NCBI RefSeq assembly: GCF_011762185.1 | Contig: NZ_JAASQJ010000001.1 | Span: 930,001 to 994,000, forward strand | Length of the DNA stretch: 64,000 nucleotides | Reading direction: 5' to 3' | Origin: Dyadobacter arcticus | GTDB taxonomy: Bacteria; Bacteroidota; Bacteroidia; Cytophagales; Spirosomataceae | In this document: piece after piece, positions 53,950 through 62,628 of the stretch | Position numbering within the stretch: position 1 is the first letter of the stretch | How the letters are laid out: the number at the start of each line of letters is the position of its first letter | Notes under the pieces: generated by a model | What the model was told of the DNA's origin: nothing | Databases searched by the model: none | The model's input: only the letters and a program-made list of their open reading frames with translations | Made by a program: the position numbers and the translations under genes

Positions 53950-55243
53950 CGTTCTTTTTGTAATCGCGGTCATTTTTACGTTTACGGGTTGCAAAAAGAC
54001 TCCAAAAGATAATAAAGTCAGTCCTGAAACGATCGGGCAAGTTACCCTCCAAATGACGGATGTGATGGTGCATGATGTCACCAACCCGCCGTTGAGTGCC
54101 CGTTTTTTTGCGTATGCTTGTTTAGCAGGTTATGAGGTAATAGCACAAAATGATTCTGCTTATAAAAGCATGAATGGTATCCTGAATGATTTTCCGGTGA
54201 TTTCAAAACCTGAAATTACTGATTACTCCATTCAATTGACCTCCGCACTGGCCATGCTGGAAACCGCGAAGAAAATGCAGCCCTCGGGCTCGCTTTTGCA
54301 GAAATACCAGGATAGGCTGATCGATTCATGTCGTACAATCGGGTTTAGTGATGAGGTGATTGTAGGTTCACAGGAATATGCTTTGGAGATCAGTAAGCAG
54401 ATTCTGAAATATGCAAAAGCAGATAAGTACAACCGCATCAGCAACTTCCCCCGATACGAGCCAAAAGGCACGCCGGGAGCTTGGTACCCTACACCTCCGG
54501 GCTACTTTCCGCCTGTCGAGCCATATTTTAAAACGGTTAGACCATTTACGTTGGACTCGTCATCTCAGTTCCAGGTAGCACCGCCCGTTGCTTTTTCGGA
54601 AGATAAAACTTCGGGTTTTTTCAAGTTGATGAAACAGAATTATGATGATAAAAAGGAACCGGAACATCGCGTTATGGCTGCTTTTTGGGATTGTAATCCT
54701 TTTGCATTGGAGAATAAGGGACATCTATTGGTCGGAATGAAAAAGATATCTCCCGGTGCACATTGGATGGGAATCACAGCGATTGCCTGTAAGCAGGGAA
54801 AAACTGATTTTGCCAGGACGCTACTAATAAACACCTCTGTCGCCATCGGATTAATGGACAGTTTTATGGCTTGCTGGGACGAAAAATACCGAAGTAACCG
54901 GATTCGCCCGGAAACGGCTATCCGCAAATACATTGATCCGACCTGGAAACCGTTTTTACAAACCCCACCGTTTCCCGAATACCTCAGCGGGCATTCCGTA
55001 ATATCTTCGACCTCTGCTGTTATTTTAACCCACTATTTTGGAGATAATTTCGTCTATACTGATACAGTCGAAGAACGGTTCAATCTCAAACCGCGAAAGT
55101 TTAAATCGTTCCTGGCAGCCGCTCAGGAATCGGGCATGTCACGTTTTTATGGTGGCATCCACTTTATGGATGCCATTGAGAATGGTCAGAAGCAGGGAAT
55201 AGAGATTGGGAATTGGGTGATTGGGACTTTGAATAAAAAATAG
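53933..55243 (+). CDS. Second vanadium-dependent haloperoxidase-like / PAP2-superfamily lipoprotein
   Basis: The frame has no ATG near its start. The TTG at 53933 yields about 436 residues beginning with a textbook lipoprotein signal (VLFVIAVIFTFTGCKK) and overlaps the upstream stop by 17 bp. A GTG at 53867 is the longer alternative. Active-site elements match the paralogue at 43514: K-Y-R-S-N-R-I-R-P, EYLSGHSVIS and R-F-Y-G-G-I-H. The catalytic lysine, arginines, SGH and late histidine are therefore all present. It is probably translationally coupled to the FG-GAP gene. Confidence 0.85.
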   Translation: MVKFANVLFVIAVIFTFTGCKKTPKDNKVSPETIGQVTLQMTDVMVHDVTNPPLSARFFAYACLAGYEVIAQNDSAYKSMNGILNDFPVISKPEITDYSIQLTSALAMLETAKKMQPSGSLLQKYQDRLIDSCRTIGFSDEVIVGSQEYALEISKQILKYAKADKYNRISNFPRYEPKGTPGAWYPTPPGYFPPVEPYFKTVRPFTLDSSSQFQVAPPVAFSEDKTSGFFKLMKQNYDDKKEPEHRVMAAFWDCNPFALENKGHLLVGMKKISPGAHWMGITAIACKQGKTDFARTLLINTSVAIGLMDSFMACWDEKYRSNRIRPETAIRKYIDPTWKPFLQTPPFPEYLSGHSVISSTSAVILTHYFGDNFVYTDTVEERFNLKPRKFKSFLAAAQESGMSRFYGGIHFMDAIENGQKQGIEIGNWVIGTLNKK

Positions 55244-55261
55244 CTAACCTAGTCAAGACAG

Positions 55262-56011
55262 TTAAATCAGTGTATGATCCAGCATATTAGTAGTATAGTT
55301 ATATCCAACCTCGTAAAGCTGTCTGGCCTTCCGAAAGTCGAAAATGCTAAACTGGCTGAGCTCAGGCGGCTCAATCAGAAGGTTGCATTTTTTAAATCTT
55401 TCCCTTGTTTTGCCGTGCATTGCCAGGATCAGGCTGCGATATATGATTTCAGTGGTTTTTTTTAATGGTTTATCAAGGTTGAATGGATTGCAATGACTGC
55501 CAATAATGTAGTCGACTTCATTGGAAATGTTTTCGACCGGAAGGTTGTTCAACACCCCACCATCAACCAAGTCGCGATCTTGTAACCGGATTGGGCTAAA
55601 AAGTCCGGGGATGCAGCATGAGGCCAGCAGCGGCAAAGCCAGTTCTCCATTTTTGAACAAAACTTCTTCTCCTAAGATGATATCAGTCGCATTGATTACC
55701 AGTGGTATCCTTAAACATTCGAAAGTATTTTCTGGAATGTATTTGCAAAGAATGTCTTCAATGCGCCGTATTTGTAAAAGTCCGTTTCCGCCAAAGCCTG
55801 GCCTGATATAGGGATAAAATTTCGTTTCAACGATTTTATTGAGAATTTCCTCAGGCGTATATCCATAGGCGACCATTGCGCCGACAAATGCACCCGAACT
55901 TGTTGCGCTGATCCGATCAATCGCAACGCCCCGTTCCTGTAATGCTTGGATCACGCCAATGTGTGCAATCCCGCGCGCACCACCTCCGGACAAAACCAAA
56001 CCTATTTTCAT
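55262..56011 (-). CDS. Patatin-like phospholipase
   Basis: A 249-residue cytoplasmic patatin-family lipid acyl hydrolase. The oxyanion-hole motif GGGARGIAH is at residues 9-17. The nucleophile elbow A-T-S38-S-G carries the catalytic serine; the usual first glycine is an alanine. A DGG motif near residue 165 holds the catalytic aspartate. Length is normal for the RssA/YlbK-like branch. There is no signal peptide. It lies 9 bp downstream of the MBL hydrolase gene, so the two share an operon. Confidence 0.93.
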   Translation of the reverse strand: MKIGLVLSGGGARGIAHIGVIQALQERGVAIDRISATSSGAFVGAMVAYGYTPEEILNKIVETKFYPYIRPGFGGNGLLQIRRIEDILCKYIPENTFECLRIPLVINATDIILGEEVLFKNGELALPLLASCCIPGLFSPIRLQDRDLVDGGVLNNLPVENISNEVDYIIGSHCNPFNLDKPLKKTTEIIYRSLILAMHGKTRERFKKCNLLIEPPELSQFSIFDFRKARQLYEVGYNYTTNMLDHTLI

Positions 56012-56020
56012 TCAGTGATC

Positions 56021-56863
56021 TTAAATAACTTCATTGAAATCTCCTTGTAATTTGATCCTCACGCCTTTCTCAGTGTTTTCGACCAATGCTGCTTCGCAAA
56101 TCGGATCATGTTCAAAAAACAAAATGTGCCCTTCGTTTGCGGCATTTTGAAGCACCTCTTGTTTTTCAACCATAGTTTGCAGAGGACGCATGTCATAACT
56201 CATAATCCAGGGAATTGGAATATGAAATGATGAAGGAATCAGATCGGCGGCATATATTATCTTTTTGCCTTTGTAGCTGATGACGGGCAGCATCATTTGC
56301 TCTGTATGGCCATTGACGAAAATAAATTCAATGTTGTCGAATGGAGAAGATCCTTTTGCAACAAATTTCAACTGGCCTGACTCCCGGATCGGATTGATAT
56401 TTTCTTTGAGGAAAGAAGCTTTTTCTCTTGGATTGGGATTCTCTGCCCAATTCCAATGCGCTTCATTGGACCAATAGGTAGCATTTGGAAAAGTGGGGTT
56501 CAACTGGCTGCCGTCCCGGTTAAATTGAACAGCGCCACCCACATGATCGAAGTGCAAATGCGTGAGTATAACATCCGTAATGTCCTCAGGTTCAAATCCT
56601 TTTTGACTTATTGAAGATAGTAACGTGGCGTCGCCATGCAGGTCATAATGCCCAAAGAATTTGGCATCCTGCTTGTTCCCCATCCCCGTATCAATGAGAA
56701 TCAGCTTATCCCCATCTTGAATGAGCAAACAACGCATAGCCCAGCTGCAAAGGTTTTTCTCGTCTGCCGGGTTTTGTTTGTTCCAAAGGGATTTGGGTAC
56801 AACGCCGAACATTGCGCCGCCATCGAGTTTGAAAAAACCAGTATCTATTACATTTATATTCAT
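56021..56863 (-). CDS. MBL-fold metallohydrolase
   Basis: A 280-residue metallo-beta-lactamase-fold enzyme. The H102-L-H104-F-D106-H107 motif supplies the zinc ligands, with further ligands in the FVNGHTEQM and YAADLIPSSFHI stretches and near the end (FFEHDP). The pattern resembles the lactonase/quorum-quenching and related hydrolase branch, but the substrate is unknown. It has no signal peptide. The 255-bp gap upstream to the divergent oxidoreductase gene is AT-rich, and I see no clear regulatory site in it. Confidence 0.88.
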   Translation of the reverse strand: MNINVIDTGFFKLDGGAMFGVVPKSLWNKQNPADEKNLCSWAMRCLLIQDGDKLILIDTGMGNKQDAKFFGHYDLHGDATLLSSISQKGFEPEDITDVILTHLHFDHVGGAVQFNRDGSQLNPTFPNATYWSNEAHWNWAENPNPREKASFLKENINPIRESGQLKFVAKGSSPFDNIEFIFVNGHTEQMMLPVISYKGKKIIYAADLIPSSFHIPIPWIMSYDMRPLQTMVEKQEVLQNAANEGHILFFEHDPICEAALVENTEKGVRIKLQGDFNEVI

Positions 56864-57118
56864 CGGGGAAAGGGCATAAAAGGATTTGGTGAGTATGGCG
56901 GCTACTGCATTCTAACATAGCAATATTTTTTGACCTTTAAGTAAAAGCGCTATTTTAACTTAATATCATGAAATAGTATAATGAAAGGCAAAAATTGTAT
57001 TTATAGCTAAATTTTGAAATATTGTTTTGAGACATTGCATTGAGGCAGTATAAAATTTGCAAACATTAATCTTCCTAAGTAATTTTCGATTGAACCATTC
57101 TTTTCTCCAACCAACTTA

Positions 57119-58267
57119 ATGAACCGTAGAAATTTCTTCGAAAAAGCAATTCCGGCAAGTGTTGCCCTGGGTGCCATAGCAACATCATGTGTACCTAAAA
57201 CCCAGCTGCAATATCCTGACAAGCATTTCCATATCAGTCGTGGATATCATCAGATTCCGAAATTAAGGCTTTCGATGGACCGGATTGTCAAAGAAACGGT
57301 GGGTTTACGGCCATTCCGTGCCTCGGGCCCGAGACTGGATGTGGAGCAAATGGGAAGCAAAACAATTGTGCATAATTATGGTCATGGTGGAAGTGGCTGG
57401 TCGCTTTCGTGGGGAACCGGTAACATTGCCAGGAATAATGTTTTGAAAACAGGGGAAAAGAAAATCGCTCTGTTGGGTTGTGGAACCGTCGGCATTGCAA
57501 CAGCCAGATTATTGCAGGAAAGTGGATGCGAAGTAACGATCTATACAAAAGATGTCCCGCCAAACATTACCAGTAATCTTGCCACGGGTACCTGGTCGCC
57601 TGCATCGCGGGTTTGCGACAAAGCAATAGCAAAGCCCGAATTTAAGGCAATTTGGGAGGAAGCGACGCGGTTTTCATTCAGGCGTTTTCAATTCCTACTG
57701 GGCATGAACGACATTGCCTGCTGGGCAGAAGAATTTGGGGTTTTTAAAGAAACTCCGGTTTATACGCCGGGAGCAGGCGGAGAGGATTTTGAAATAGAAG
57801 GCCTGATTCCTGAACGCATTAAACTCGAAGCGAAAGAACATCCTTTCAATGCAGCCCACGTCACCAGAAGGTCGAACATTATGTTCAATATTCCGACTTA
57901 CCTGAGACATCATTTACAGGATTTCACCATGTTTGGGGGAAAGGTGAAGATTCAGGAAATTAAGAAATTGGAAGATATCGATGCATTGCCCGAAAAAGTG
58001 ATCGTTAACTGCATGGGCCTGGGCGCTAAACCGGTGTTCAATGACCAGGAACTAACACCAGTTTCGGGTCAGCTATCCTGCCTGATCCCGCAAAGTGACA
58101 TCAACTATAAGCTTTACACCCAGGGCGCTAACTTTATTTCCCGCAAAGATGGTATTTACATTGGAAGCAACGGAATCGTCGGAAATTGGGATACTACTCC
58201 AAGCAAAGAGCAAACCGAAAAAACAGTTGGAATTTTGATGAAACTAATGGCGGATATGAAAGGATAA
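57119..58267 (+). CDS. Exported DAO-like FAD-dependent oxidoreductase
   Basis: A 382-residue flavoprotein of the D-amino-acid oxidase (DAO) superfamily. The N-terminus MNRRNFFEKAIPASVALGA is Tat-like or lipoprotein-like, ending at a cysteine (residue 24). The FAD-binding motif ALLGCGTVGIATARLL is at about 120-135. The C-terminus has the GIYIGSNGIVGNWD flavin-binding segment. Family members oxidise amines or amino acids. The target is unknown, and the export signal is unusual for a DAO, which is normally cytoplasmic. The next gene converges 3 bp away. Confidence 0.82.
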   Translation: MNRRNFFEKAIPASVALGAIATSCVPKTQLQYPDKHFHISRGYHQIPKLRLSMDRIVKETVGLRPFRASGPRLDVEQMGSKTIVHNYGHGGSGWSLSWGTGNIARNNVLKTGEKKIALLGCGTVGIATARLLQESGCEVTIYTKDVPPNITSNLATGTWSPASRVCDKAIAKPEFKAIWEEATRFSFRRFQFLLGMNDIACWAEEFGVFKETPVYTPGAGGEDFEIEGLIPERIKLEAKEHPFNAAHVTRRSNIMFNIPTYLRHHLQDFTMFGGKVKIQEIKKLEDIDALPEKVIVNCMGLGAKPVFNDQELTPVSGQLSCLIPQSDINYKLYTQGANFISRKDGIYIGSNGIVGNWDTTPSKEQTEKTVGILMKLMADMKG

Positions 58268-58270
58268 ATC

Positions 58271-58453
58271 CTACGCCTCTTTCAAGTGATATCTCCTGCG
58301 GATTTCGTTGATCAGGAATTTCTTATGAGCAGTGAAGCTTTCCGGATGCATGGTTAGAAACAATCCTTCCCATTCCAAAAAACGCGGCGCATCAGCTTTT
58401 TTGAACGCTTGGGCGTCTATCTTTTTTTGTATCAAATATTCGTCGAATTCCAT
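58271..58453 (-). CDS. Small conserved hypothetical protein
   Basis: A 60-residue acidic-then-basic helical protein starting MEFDEYLIQKKIDAQAF and ending in a basic RRRYHLKEA tail. A short conserved-looking core reads WEGLFLTMHPESFTAHKKFLINEIRRR. I do not recognise a named family, though similar small proteins are common in Bacteroidetes. It is placed convergently, 3 bp from the DAO-like gene and 95 bp from the divergent threonine aldolase gene. The tidy position between stops makes it likely to be real. Confidence 0.65.
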   Translation of the reverse strand: MEFDEYLIQKKIDAQAFKKADAPRFLEWEGLFLTMHPESFTAHKKFLINEIRRRYHLKEA

Positions 58454-58509
58454 TACAGCGATTTTGGTTGCAATATATCAGTTAAAAAGTATTTGGTACT
58501 TATAGTTTG

Positions 58510-58539
58510 TTGTTCCGTTATTAGCGGAAAATAATTTTG
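58510..58539 (+). promoter_or_regulatory. Promoter of the threonine aldolase gene, near-leaderless
   Basis: TTG at 58510-58512, a 19-bp spacer and TAATTTTG at 58532-58539 match the Bacteroidetes consensus. The start codon at 58549 is only 9 bp past the -7 box, so the mRNA would have almost no leader. Confidence 0.5.
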
Positions 58540-58548
58540 CATTCCGGG

Positions 58549-59571
58549 ATGAAGATTGACTTACGCAGCGATACGGTGACCCGCCCGACCCGGGAAATGC
58601 AGGAGGCAATGTGGGCCGCAAAAGTTGGAGATGATGTATTGGGTGATGATCCGACCGTAAATGTACTTCAGGAAAAAGCTGCCCGGCTTTTCGGAATGGA
58701 GGATGCGTTATTCTGCCCGTCCGGAACAATGACAAACCAACTTGCGATACGTGTTCACACGCAACCGGGAAGTGATGTGATTTGCGATAAGTATTCACAC
58801 ATTTATCTATATGAAGGCGGAGGAATCATGCTCAATTCGTTTTCGTCGGTGAAACTTTTGGAAGGTGACCGAGGCAGGATATCTGCTAATCAGGTGTCAG
58901 AAGCGATCAGCCCGGAAAACGACATTCATTCTACGGTAACCAGGCTGGTTTCGCTTGAAAATACAATGAACAAGGGTGGCGGGTGTTATTATGATTTTGA
59001 AGAAATAAAGGCAATTAGAGCTGTTTGCGAACAAAAGAATATTCCTCTCCATCTCGATGGTGCAAGACTTTTCAATGCATTGGTTGAGACAGGTGAAACA
59101 CCACAACAGTTCGGTGAAGTTTTTGACAGCATTAGTATTTGCCTATCAAAGGGATTGGGCTGTCCGGTTGGTTCATTATTACTTGGAACCAAGGCGACCA
59201 TTACCAAGGCCAGACGGTTTCGAAAAGCGATGGGAGGGGGCTGGCGTCAAGCCGGATATCTTGCGGCCGCTGGTATTTATGCATTGGATAATCATGTTGA
59301 AAGGCTGAGAGAAGATCATCAAAGAGCCAGAGCAATTGGCGAAATGTTTGCAAACAGGCCCGAAATAGAAGAAATATTTCCAGTTGATACCAACATTGTT
59401 ATCGTTCGGCTTGCAGCAGGACTATCGGAATCAGATTATATCAGCAAATGCACTGAACTGGGGATTCTTGGTGTAACATTTGGGAAGGGCCTCGTCCGTT
59501 TCGTGACCCATCTTGACATTACGGATGCGCATTTGGAAGAGATGCAAAGGCTTTTAAAACAATTAATATAG
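58549..59571 (+). CDS. ltaE: Threonine aldolase (low-specificity L-type)
   Basis: A 340-residue PLP enzyme that splits L-threonine/allo-threonine into glycine and acetaldehyde in the cytoplasm. The frame opens at a TTG (58537), but the ATG at 58549 starts the conserved [14 protein letters not shown] opening. K201 in [16 protein letters not shown] is the Schiff-base lysine. Other marks are the [23 protein letters not shown]-site segment and [11 protein letters not shown], with the aspartate that contacts the cofactor. Length and motifs are complete. Confidence 0.93.
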   Translation: MKIDLRSDTVTRPTREMQEAMWAAKVGDDVLGDDPTVNVLQEKAARLFGMEDALFCPSGTMTNQLAIRVHTQPGSDVICDKYSHIYLYEGGGIMLNSFSSVKLLEGDRGRISANQVSEAISPENDIHSTVTRLVSLENTMNKGGGCYYDFEEIKAIRAVCEQKNIPLHLDGARLFNALVETGETPQQFGEVFDSISICLSKGLGCPVGSLLLGTKATITKARRFRKAMGGGWRQAGYLAAAGIYALDNHVERLREDHQRARAIGEMFANRPEIEEIFPVDTNIVIVRLAAGLSESDYISKCTELGILGVTFGKGLVRFVTHLDITDAHLEEMQRLLKQLI

Positions 59572-59581
59572 CAACCAGCCT

Positions 59582-59983
59582 CTACACTTCCGGAATTTTT
59601 TCCTCGTACTCATACTCTGAATTAGGACCTTGGTAAATAACCATCATTCCGGCCAGATCAGCTACATAAGTGTGAATTCCGGCTTCCCCAATTTCCCTCA
59701 AAAAAGTCGGATAATCAGTTAATCCTTCCTGATTACGCTTTATTGCCGCTTTCACCGAATCCAGTTCAAAAGTCTCCGCGCATTCGAATTCGGGAAGATC
59801 ACCGGGAATTACAAGTTTATCTCCTATAACGGAGGTATAAGTACGTTTGTGGTTATAAACTTTAATCTCGTAGTTATCAACGCCGATCGCTTTCAGGTTT
59901 TTAACAAAATGCGGATACGACTGTCCTGCTGAACGCTGTTCGGCAGACTTGATCAATTCATCAGTTAATTCGATCAGTTCCAT
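59582..59983 (-). CDS. DUF1398-family protein
   Basis: A 133-residue cytoplasmic protein matching the DUF1398 (YbcV-like) pattern. Visible features are QSYPHFVKNLKAIGVDNYEIKVYN near the N-terminus, a central KRNQEGLTDYPTFLREIGEAGIHTYVADLAGM segment, and a YEYEEKIPEV tail. Family function is unknown. It is not closely spaced to a partner; the DUF421 gene upstream on the same strand is 57 bp away. Confidence 0.8.
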   Translation of the reverse strand: MELIELTDELIKSAEQRSAGQSYPHFVKNLKAIGVDNYEIKVYNHKRTYTSVIGDKLVIPGDLPEFECAETFELDSVKAAIKRNQEGLTDYPTFLREIGEAGIHTYVADLAGMMVIYQGPNSEYEYEEKIPEV

Positions 59984-60040
59984 AGCTATATTTTTAAATT
60001 TTTCGGTTAAAATGCCATGCCAAGCATTTTCCGCAATTGA

Positions 60041-60733
60041 TTATGCAATACGTTCCGTGTTCATCGATGCGACCCATTCATTGTGTTTGCAGATATTGCA
60101 AAATGCAGTTCCTGCTTCCTGATGCTCTGTATGTCCACAGAATGAGCAGGAATGATACCCATCCTTAAAAATCGTCTTGTTTTTTTTTTGATAGAGTTCC
60201 GGCAAGATAGGCAACCCATATTTCACATCGGCATCTTTATAAAAGAAAAGACTTACTTCTCCGGAGGATTCAAGATAGGCACCTCGGACTTGTCCAAGAT
60301 GTTCTATACTTTTCACCCGCAATTCGGAAAAAAACTCATCCTGTGCCAGTGATTCTTTCTTAAATTCTGTAACGGAAAATTTCCCCTCATGAATCAAACA
60401 AACCGCTTTCCCTTCCACCAATGTCTCAAACCACTCAAATTTACCCGTTAACCAGGTTACAAACCTGTACATGAAGATGATTGTCCCGAAAACAACCAAT
60501 GCGGGCACTATTCCCACATCTTCATAAAACATTGGATCACCAGCAGCTGAACCGAGCGCGATGATGATCACAATCTCAAATATGGATAACTGCCTGACGC
60601 CCCTTTTTCCTGTGATCCGCAAGGCCATAAGCAGGAAGGTAAACATTACGATGGACCGCAATATTACCTCGATCAGAAAGATTGGGGGAAGCTCATTGAA
60701 CAGTACCCGTTCCCATTCCAAGATTTTGTCCAT
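60041..60733 (-). CDS. DUF421/YetF-family membrane protein with C-terminal zinc ribbon
   Basis: A 230-residue inner-membrane protein with three hydrophobic helices in the first 95 residues (ILRSIVMFTFLLMALRITGKRG, then EIVIIIALGSAAGD, then VPALVVFGTIIFMYRFV). A DUF421 cytoplasmic domain follows at about 98-180 (VEGKAVCLIHEGKF, LRVKSIEHLGQVRGAYLESSGEVSLF). The C-terminal 40 residues contain CSFCGHTEHQ and FCNICKHNEW, a four-cysteine zinc ribbon absent from many YetF proteins. The role of the family is unclear. Confidence 0.85.
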   Translation of the reverse strand: MDKILEWERVLFNELPPIFLIEVILRSIVMFTFLLMALRITGKRGVRQLSIFEIVIIIALGSAAGDPMFYEDVGIVPALVVFGTIIFMYRFVTWLTGKFEWFETLVEGKAVCLIHEGKFSVTEFKKESLAQDEFFSELRVKSIEHLGQVRGAYLESSGEVSLFFYKDADVKYGLPILPELYQKKNKTIFKDGYHSCSFCGHTEHQEAGTAFCNICKHNEWVASMNTERIA

Positions 60734-60773
60734 TTTCTATTTGATAATCAAATGATTGTGATGGTGAGGTAAA

Positions 60774-60817
60774 TAAAAAGATGTTACAAAACCATCATCA
60801 TGGCAGCGTAACATCTT
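60774..60817 (-). terminator. Terminator after the 117-residue hypothetical gene
   Basis: A 10-bp stem (AAGATGTTAC at 60778-60787 with GTAACATCTT at 60808-60817), a 20-nt loop and a - strand TTTTTATTT tail. It lies 28 bp downstream of that gene's stop. Confidence 0.65.
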
Positions 60818-60844
60818 CTGTTATTAATGCTGTTCTTTAACTAA

Positions 60845-61198
60845 TCAGTGCGCCATGTCGTCGTCCTCCCGATGGTGAACGATCAGCGAACTCCTGGTGT
60901 CCAGTTTCGTGATCATTTCGCTCGACATAGCGTCTGCATACACGCCATAACTACTCACTAATGTGCCCTTTAGTCCATCTTTAGATTCAATGGCATAGAG
61001 AATCGAAGCATCCGAAGGATCCGTCATACCCTCAAACCGATATACTTGAACGATATCGAAATCCTCTGGTGAAAGCGTCAGACAAATCCCATCATCTTTG
61101 TGCAATTCCAGTGAATGCGCCGTTAAATTGAAATCATAGGTATATCCCTGTTCCTGTAAATTTTCAAGCGTTTCAACCAGTGTATCCGGTTCACTCAT
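60845..61198 (-). CDS. Conserved hypothetical protein
   Basis: The frame opens at 61258 (137 residues), but the methionine at 61198 better fits a family of about 100-120 residues starting MSEPDTLVETLENLQEQGYT; the extra 20 residues are Lys/Asn-rich. The protein is acidic and small, with a conserved-looking HKDDGICLTLSPEDFDIVQVYRFEGMTDPSD core. Similar Bacteroidetes proteins are sometimes mislabelled phosphoribosylpyrophosphate synthetase because of genome-wide transfer errors. I see no synthetase motif. The function is unknown. Confidence 0.7.
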   Translation of the reverse strand: MSEPDTLVETLENLQEQGYTYDFNLTAHSLELHKDDGICLTLSPEDFDIVQVYRFEGMTDPSDASILYAIESKDGLKGTLVSSYGVYADAMSSEMITKLDTRSSLIVHHREDDDMAH

Positions 61199-61258
61199 GT
61201 TTTTGTTACTTGGATTGGGTTTTTTATTTTTATCGTGATCTGTGCCTTGCAAGTCCAT

Positions 61259-61662
61259 AACGAATTGTTTAAAAGTTATAAATAGCTACATCCCAGTATA
61301 TGGGTTGTTATATTTTGAAATCACCAGCATTAAGGTGACTGATAATTCTATTATAAGCAGTCGGGAATGACAGCAATGATTATTCATCAACAGGAAAAAA
61401 TTGTGCCTTGAATGGCCGCCTCCTAAGTCTCATCCATTTAGTTAGTATGCATATAGACATTTGCGACTTATCATGAGATAAATGCTTTGAATAATCCACC
61501 TGACACGCTGTTGATGAGGTGATTTTGGCGTCATAATCCTAAAATCAAATGCGGTATTCTTAAATTAATGATGGGATTTCCTGATAAAGTAGCAAAATTG
61601 GCGCGTACATTTTGAGGTGCTTTGACCTCAGTTTGTCTTAGAAATGTAGAATGCAGTTTTGA
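61259..61662. other. Intergenic region without visible gene
   Basis: About 400 bp of AT-rich sequence between two - strand genes. No open frame with coding character, no convincing hairpin with a T-run and no repeat stands out. Confidence 0.6.
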
Positions 61663-62619
61663 CTATCTGGCTTGATAAATGAGTTGTCCCGAGTTATATG
61701 CCGCAAAGCAGCCAAGTCCGTTCTTAATATTCGTGAAAATAAGGGACGGTTCGATGAACGGATTATCGGAATTACCCCGCGTTTCAAGGGATCGATGATA
61801 CCGGAAGTAATTTTCATCCGTATTGTAAACTTCCATCGTAATTGACACGATCTTGCTTTTTGGAAAAACAGTAAATTTATTTCCGCTTCCATAATCGTAT
61901 GTCACGGCTTGGGGCAGGTTCGACCGGCCAATAGGTGATGTAAACAACGCTCCATCCAGGTTTCCGTCACTCTGAAAATCATTTCTTCCAATTGTTTCAT
62001 CCCAATTAAAATTAAAGCGTTCTCGTATCCTTCGCTCCTTGAAATTCTGGACGCTACTGCCTTCGGGAATGCTATATTCAAGATCCATGGAAGCTCTTAC
62101 ACGATAAAAATTGGTGTCCACCGCAATGTCATCCCAAGTCATTTTCACCGTGATAGCGGTATCGTTTCTAAATGAATTATTTGAAAAAGAGGTGTCAATC
62201 ACAAAGGTTTTGGCAATAACCAATTTTCCTGGTACCATACAGCTGGCCGTTACAGTGCGTCTTCCATCTGTGACGTTCAGATAGTATGTCTTTGAAGCTG
62301 CTATCGGAAAACCAGTTTGATCAAGGCTATATAATCGGCTTGCTGTATCCCAGGGAACAATTGCCTCATTCATACCATCAGAAATTTTCACAATCGCATT
62401 TCTGACGACACCCCCTTTCCCGGTTGTTTCACCAAAAACCGGCACCGATTCTGTCACAACCACATTAATGCGGGTCGCCTGTGGAGAAATAAATGACTGC
62501 ACAACCAGTTTCGAATCCACCTGTGGTAGCCGCGACGCCGGAATGTCCGTGATCAGCGACTCACAGGCGAAAAGCGTTAATGTGAAAACCATTACAATTA
62601 TATAAGCAAATCTCATCAT
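61663..62619 (-). CDS. DUF4249-family lipoprotein
   Basis: A 318-residue lipoprotein with an LFAC lipobox near residue 19. It matches the DUF4249 pattern of Bacteroidetes: a LVVQSFISPQATRINVVVTESVP opening strand, a SKTYYLNVTDGRRTVTASCMVP strand, and a long Ig-like/beta tail. DUF4249 genes are almost always the immediate downstream partner of a TonB-dependent receptor, as here (the receptor gene ends 9 bp upstream). It is probably an outer-membrane accessory lipoprotein for that receptor, with the ligand unknown. Confidence 0.88.
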   Translation of the reverse strand: MMRFAYIIVMVFTLTLFACESLITDIPASRLPQVDSKLVVQSFISPQATRINVVVTESVPVFGETTGKGGVVRNAIVKISDGMNEAIVPWDTASRLYSLDQTGFPIAASKTYYLNVTDGRRTVTASCMVPGKLVIAKTFVIDTSFSNNSFRNDTAITVKMTWDDIAVDTNFYRVRASMDLEYSIPEGSSVQNFKERRIRERFNFNWDETIGRNDFQSDGNLDGALFTSPIGRSNLPQAVTYDYGSGNKFTVFPKSKIVSITMEVYNTDENYFRYHRSLETRGNSDNPFIEPSLIFTNIKNGLGCFAAYNSGQLIYQAR

Positions 62620-62628
62620 CAGCCAGGT

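Noticed and set aside
61259..61662. A possible small RNA in the 400-bp gap
   Set aside because: I could not find a promoter plus terminator pair or a stable fold by eye, so there is not enough to support it.
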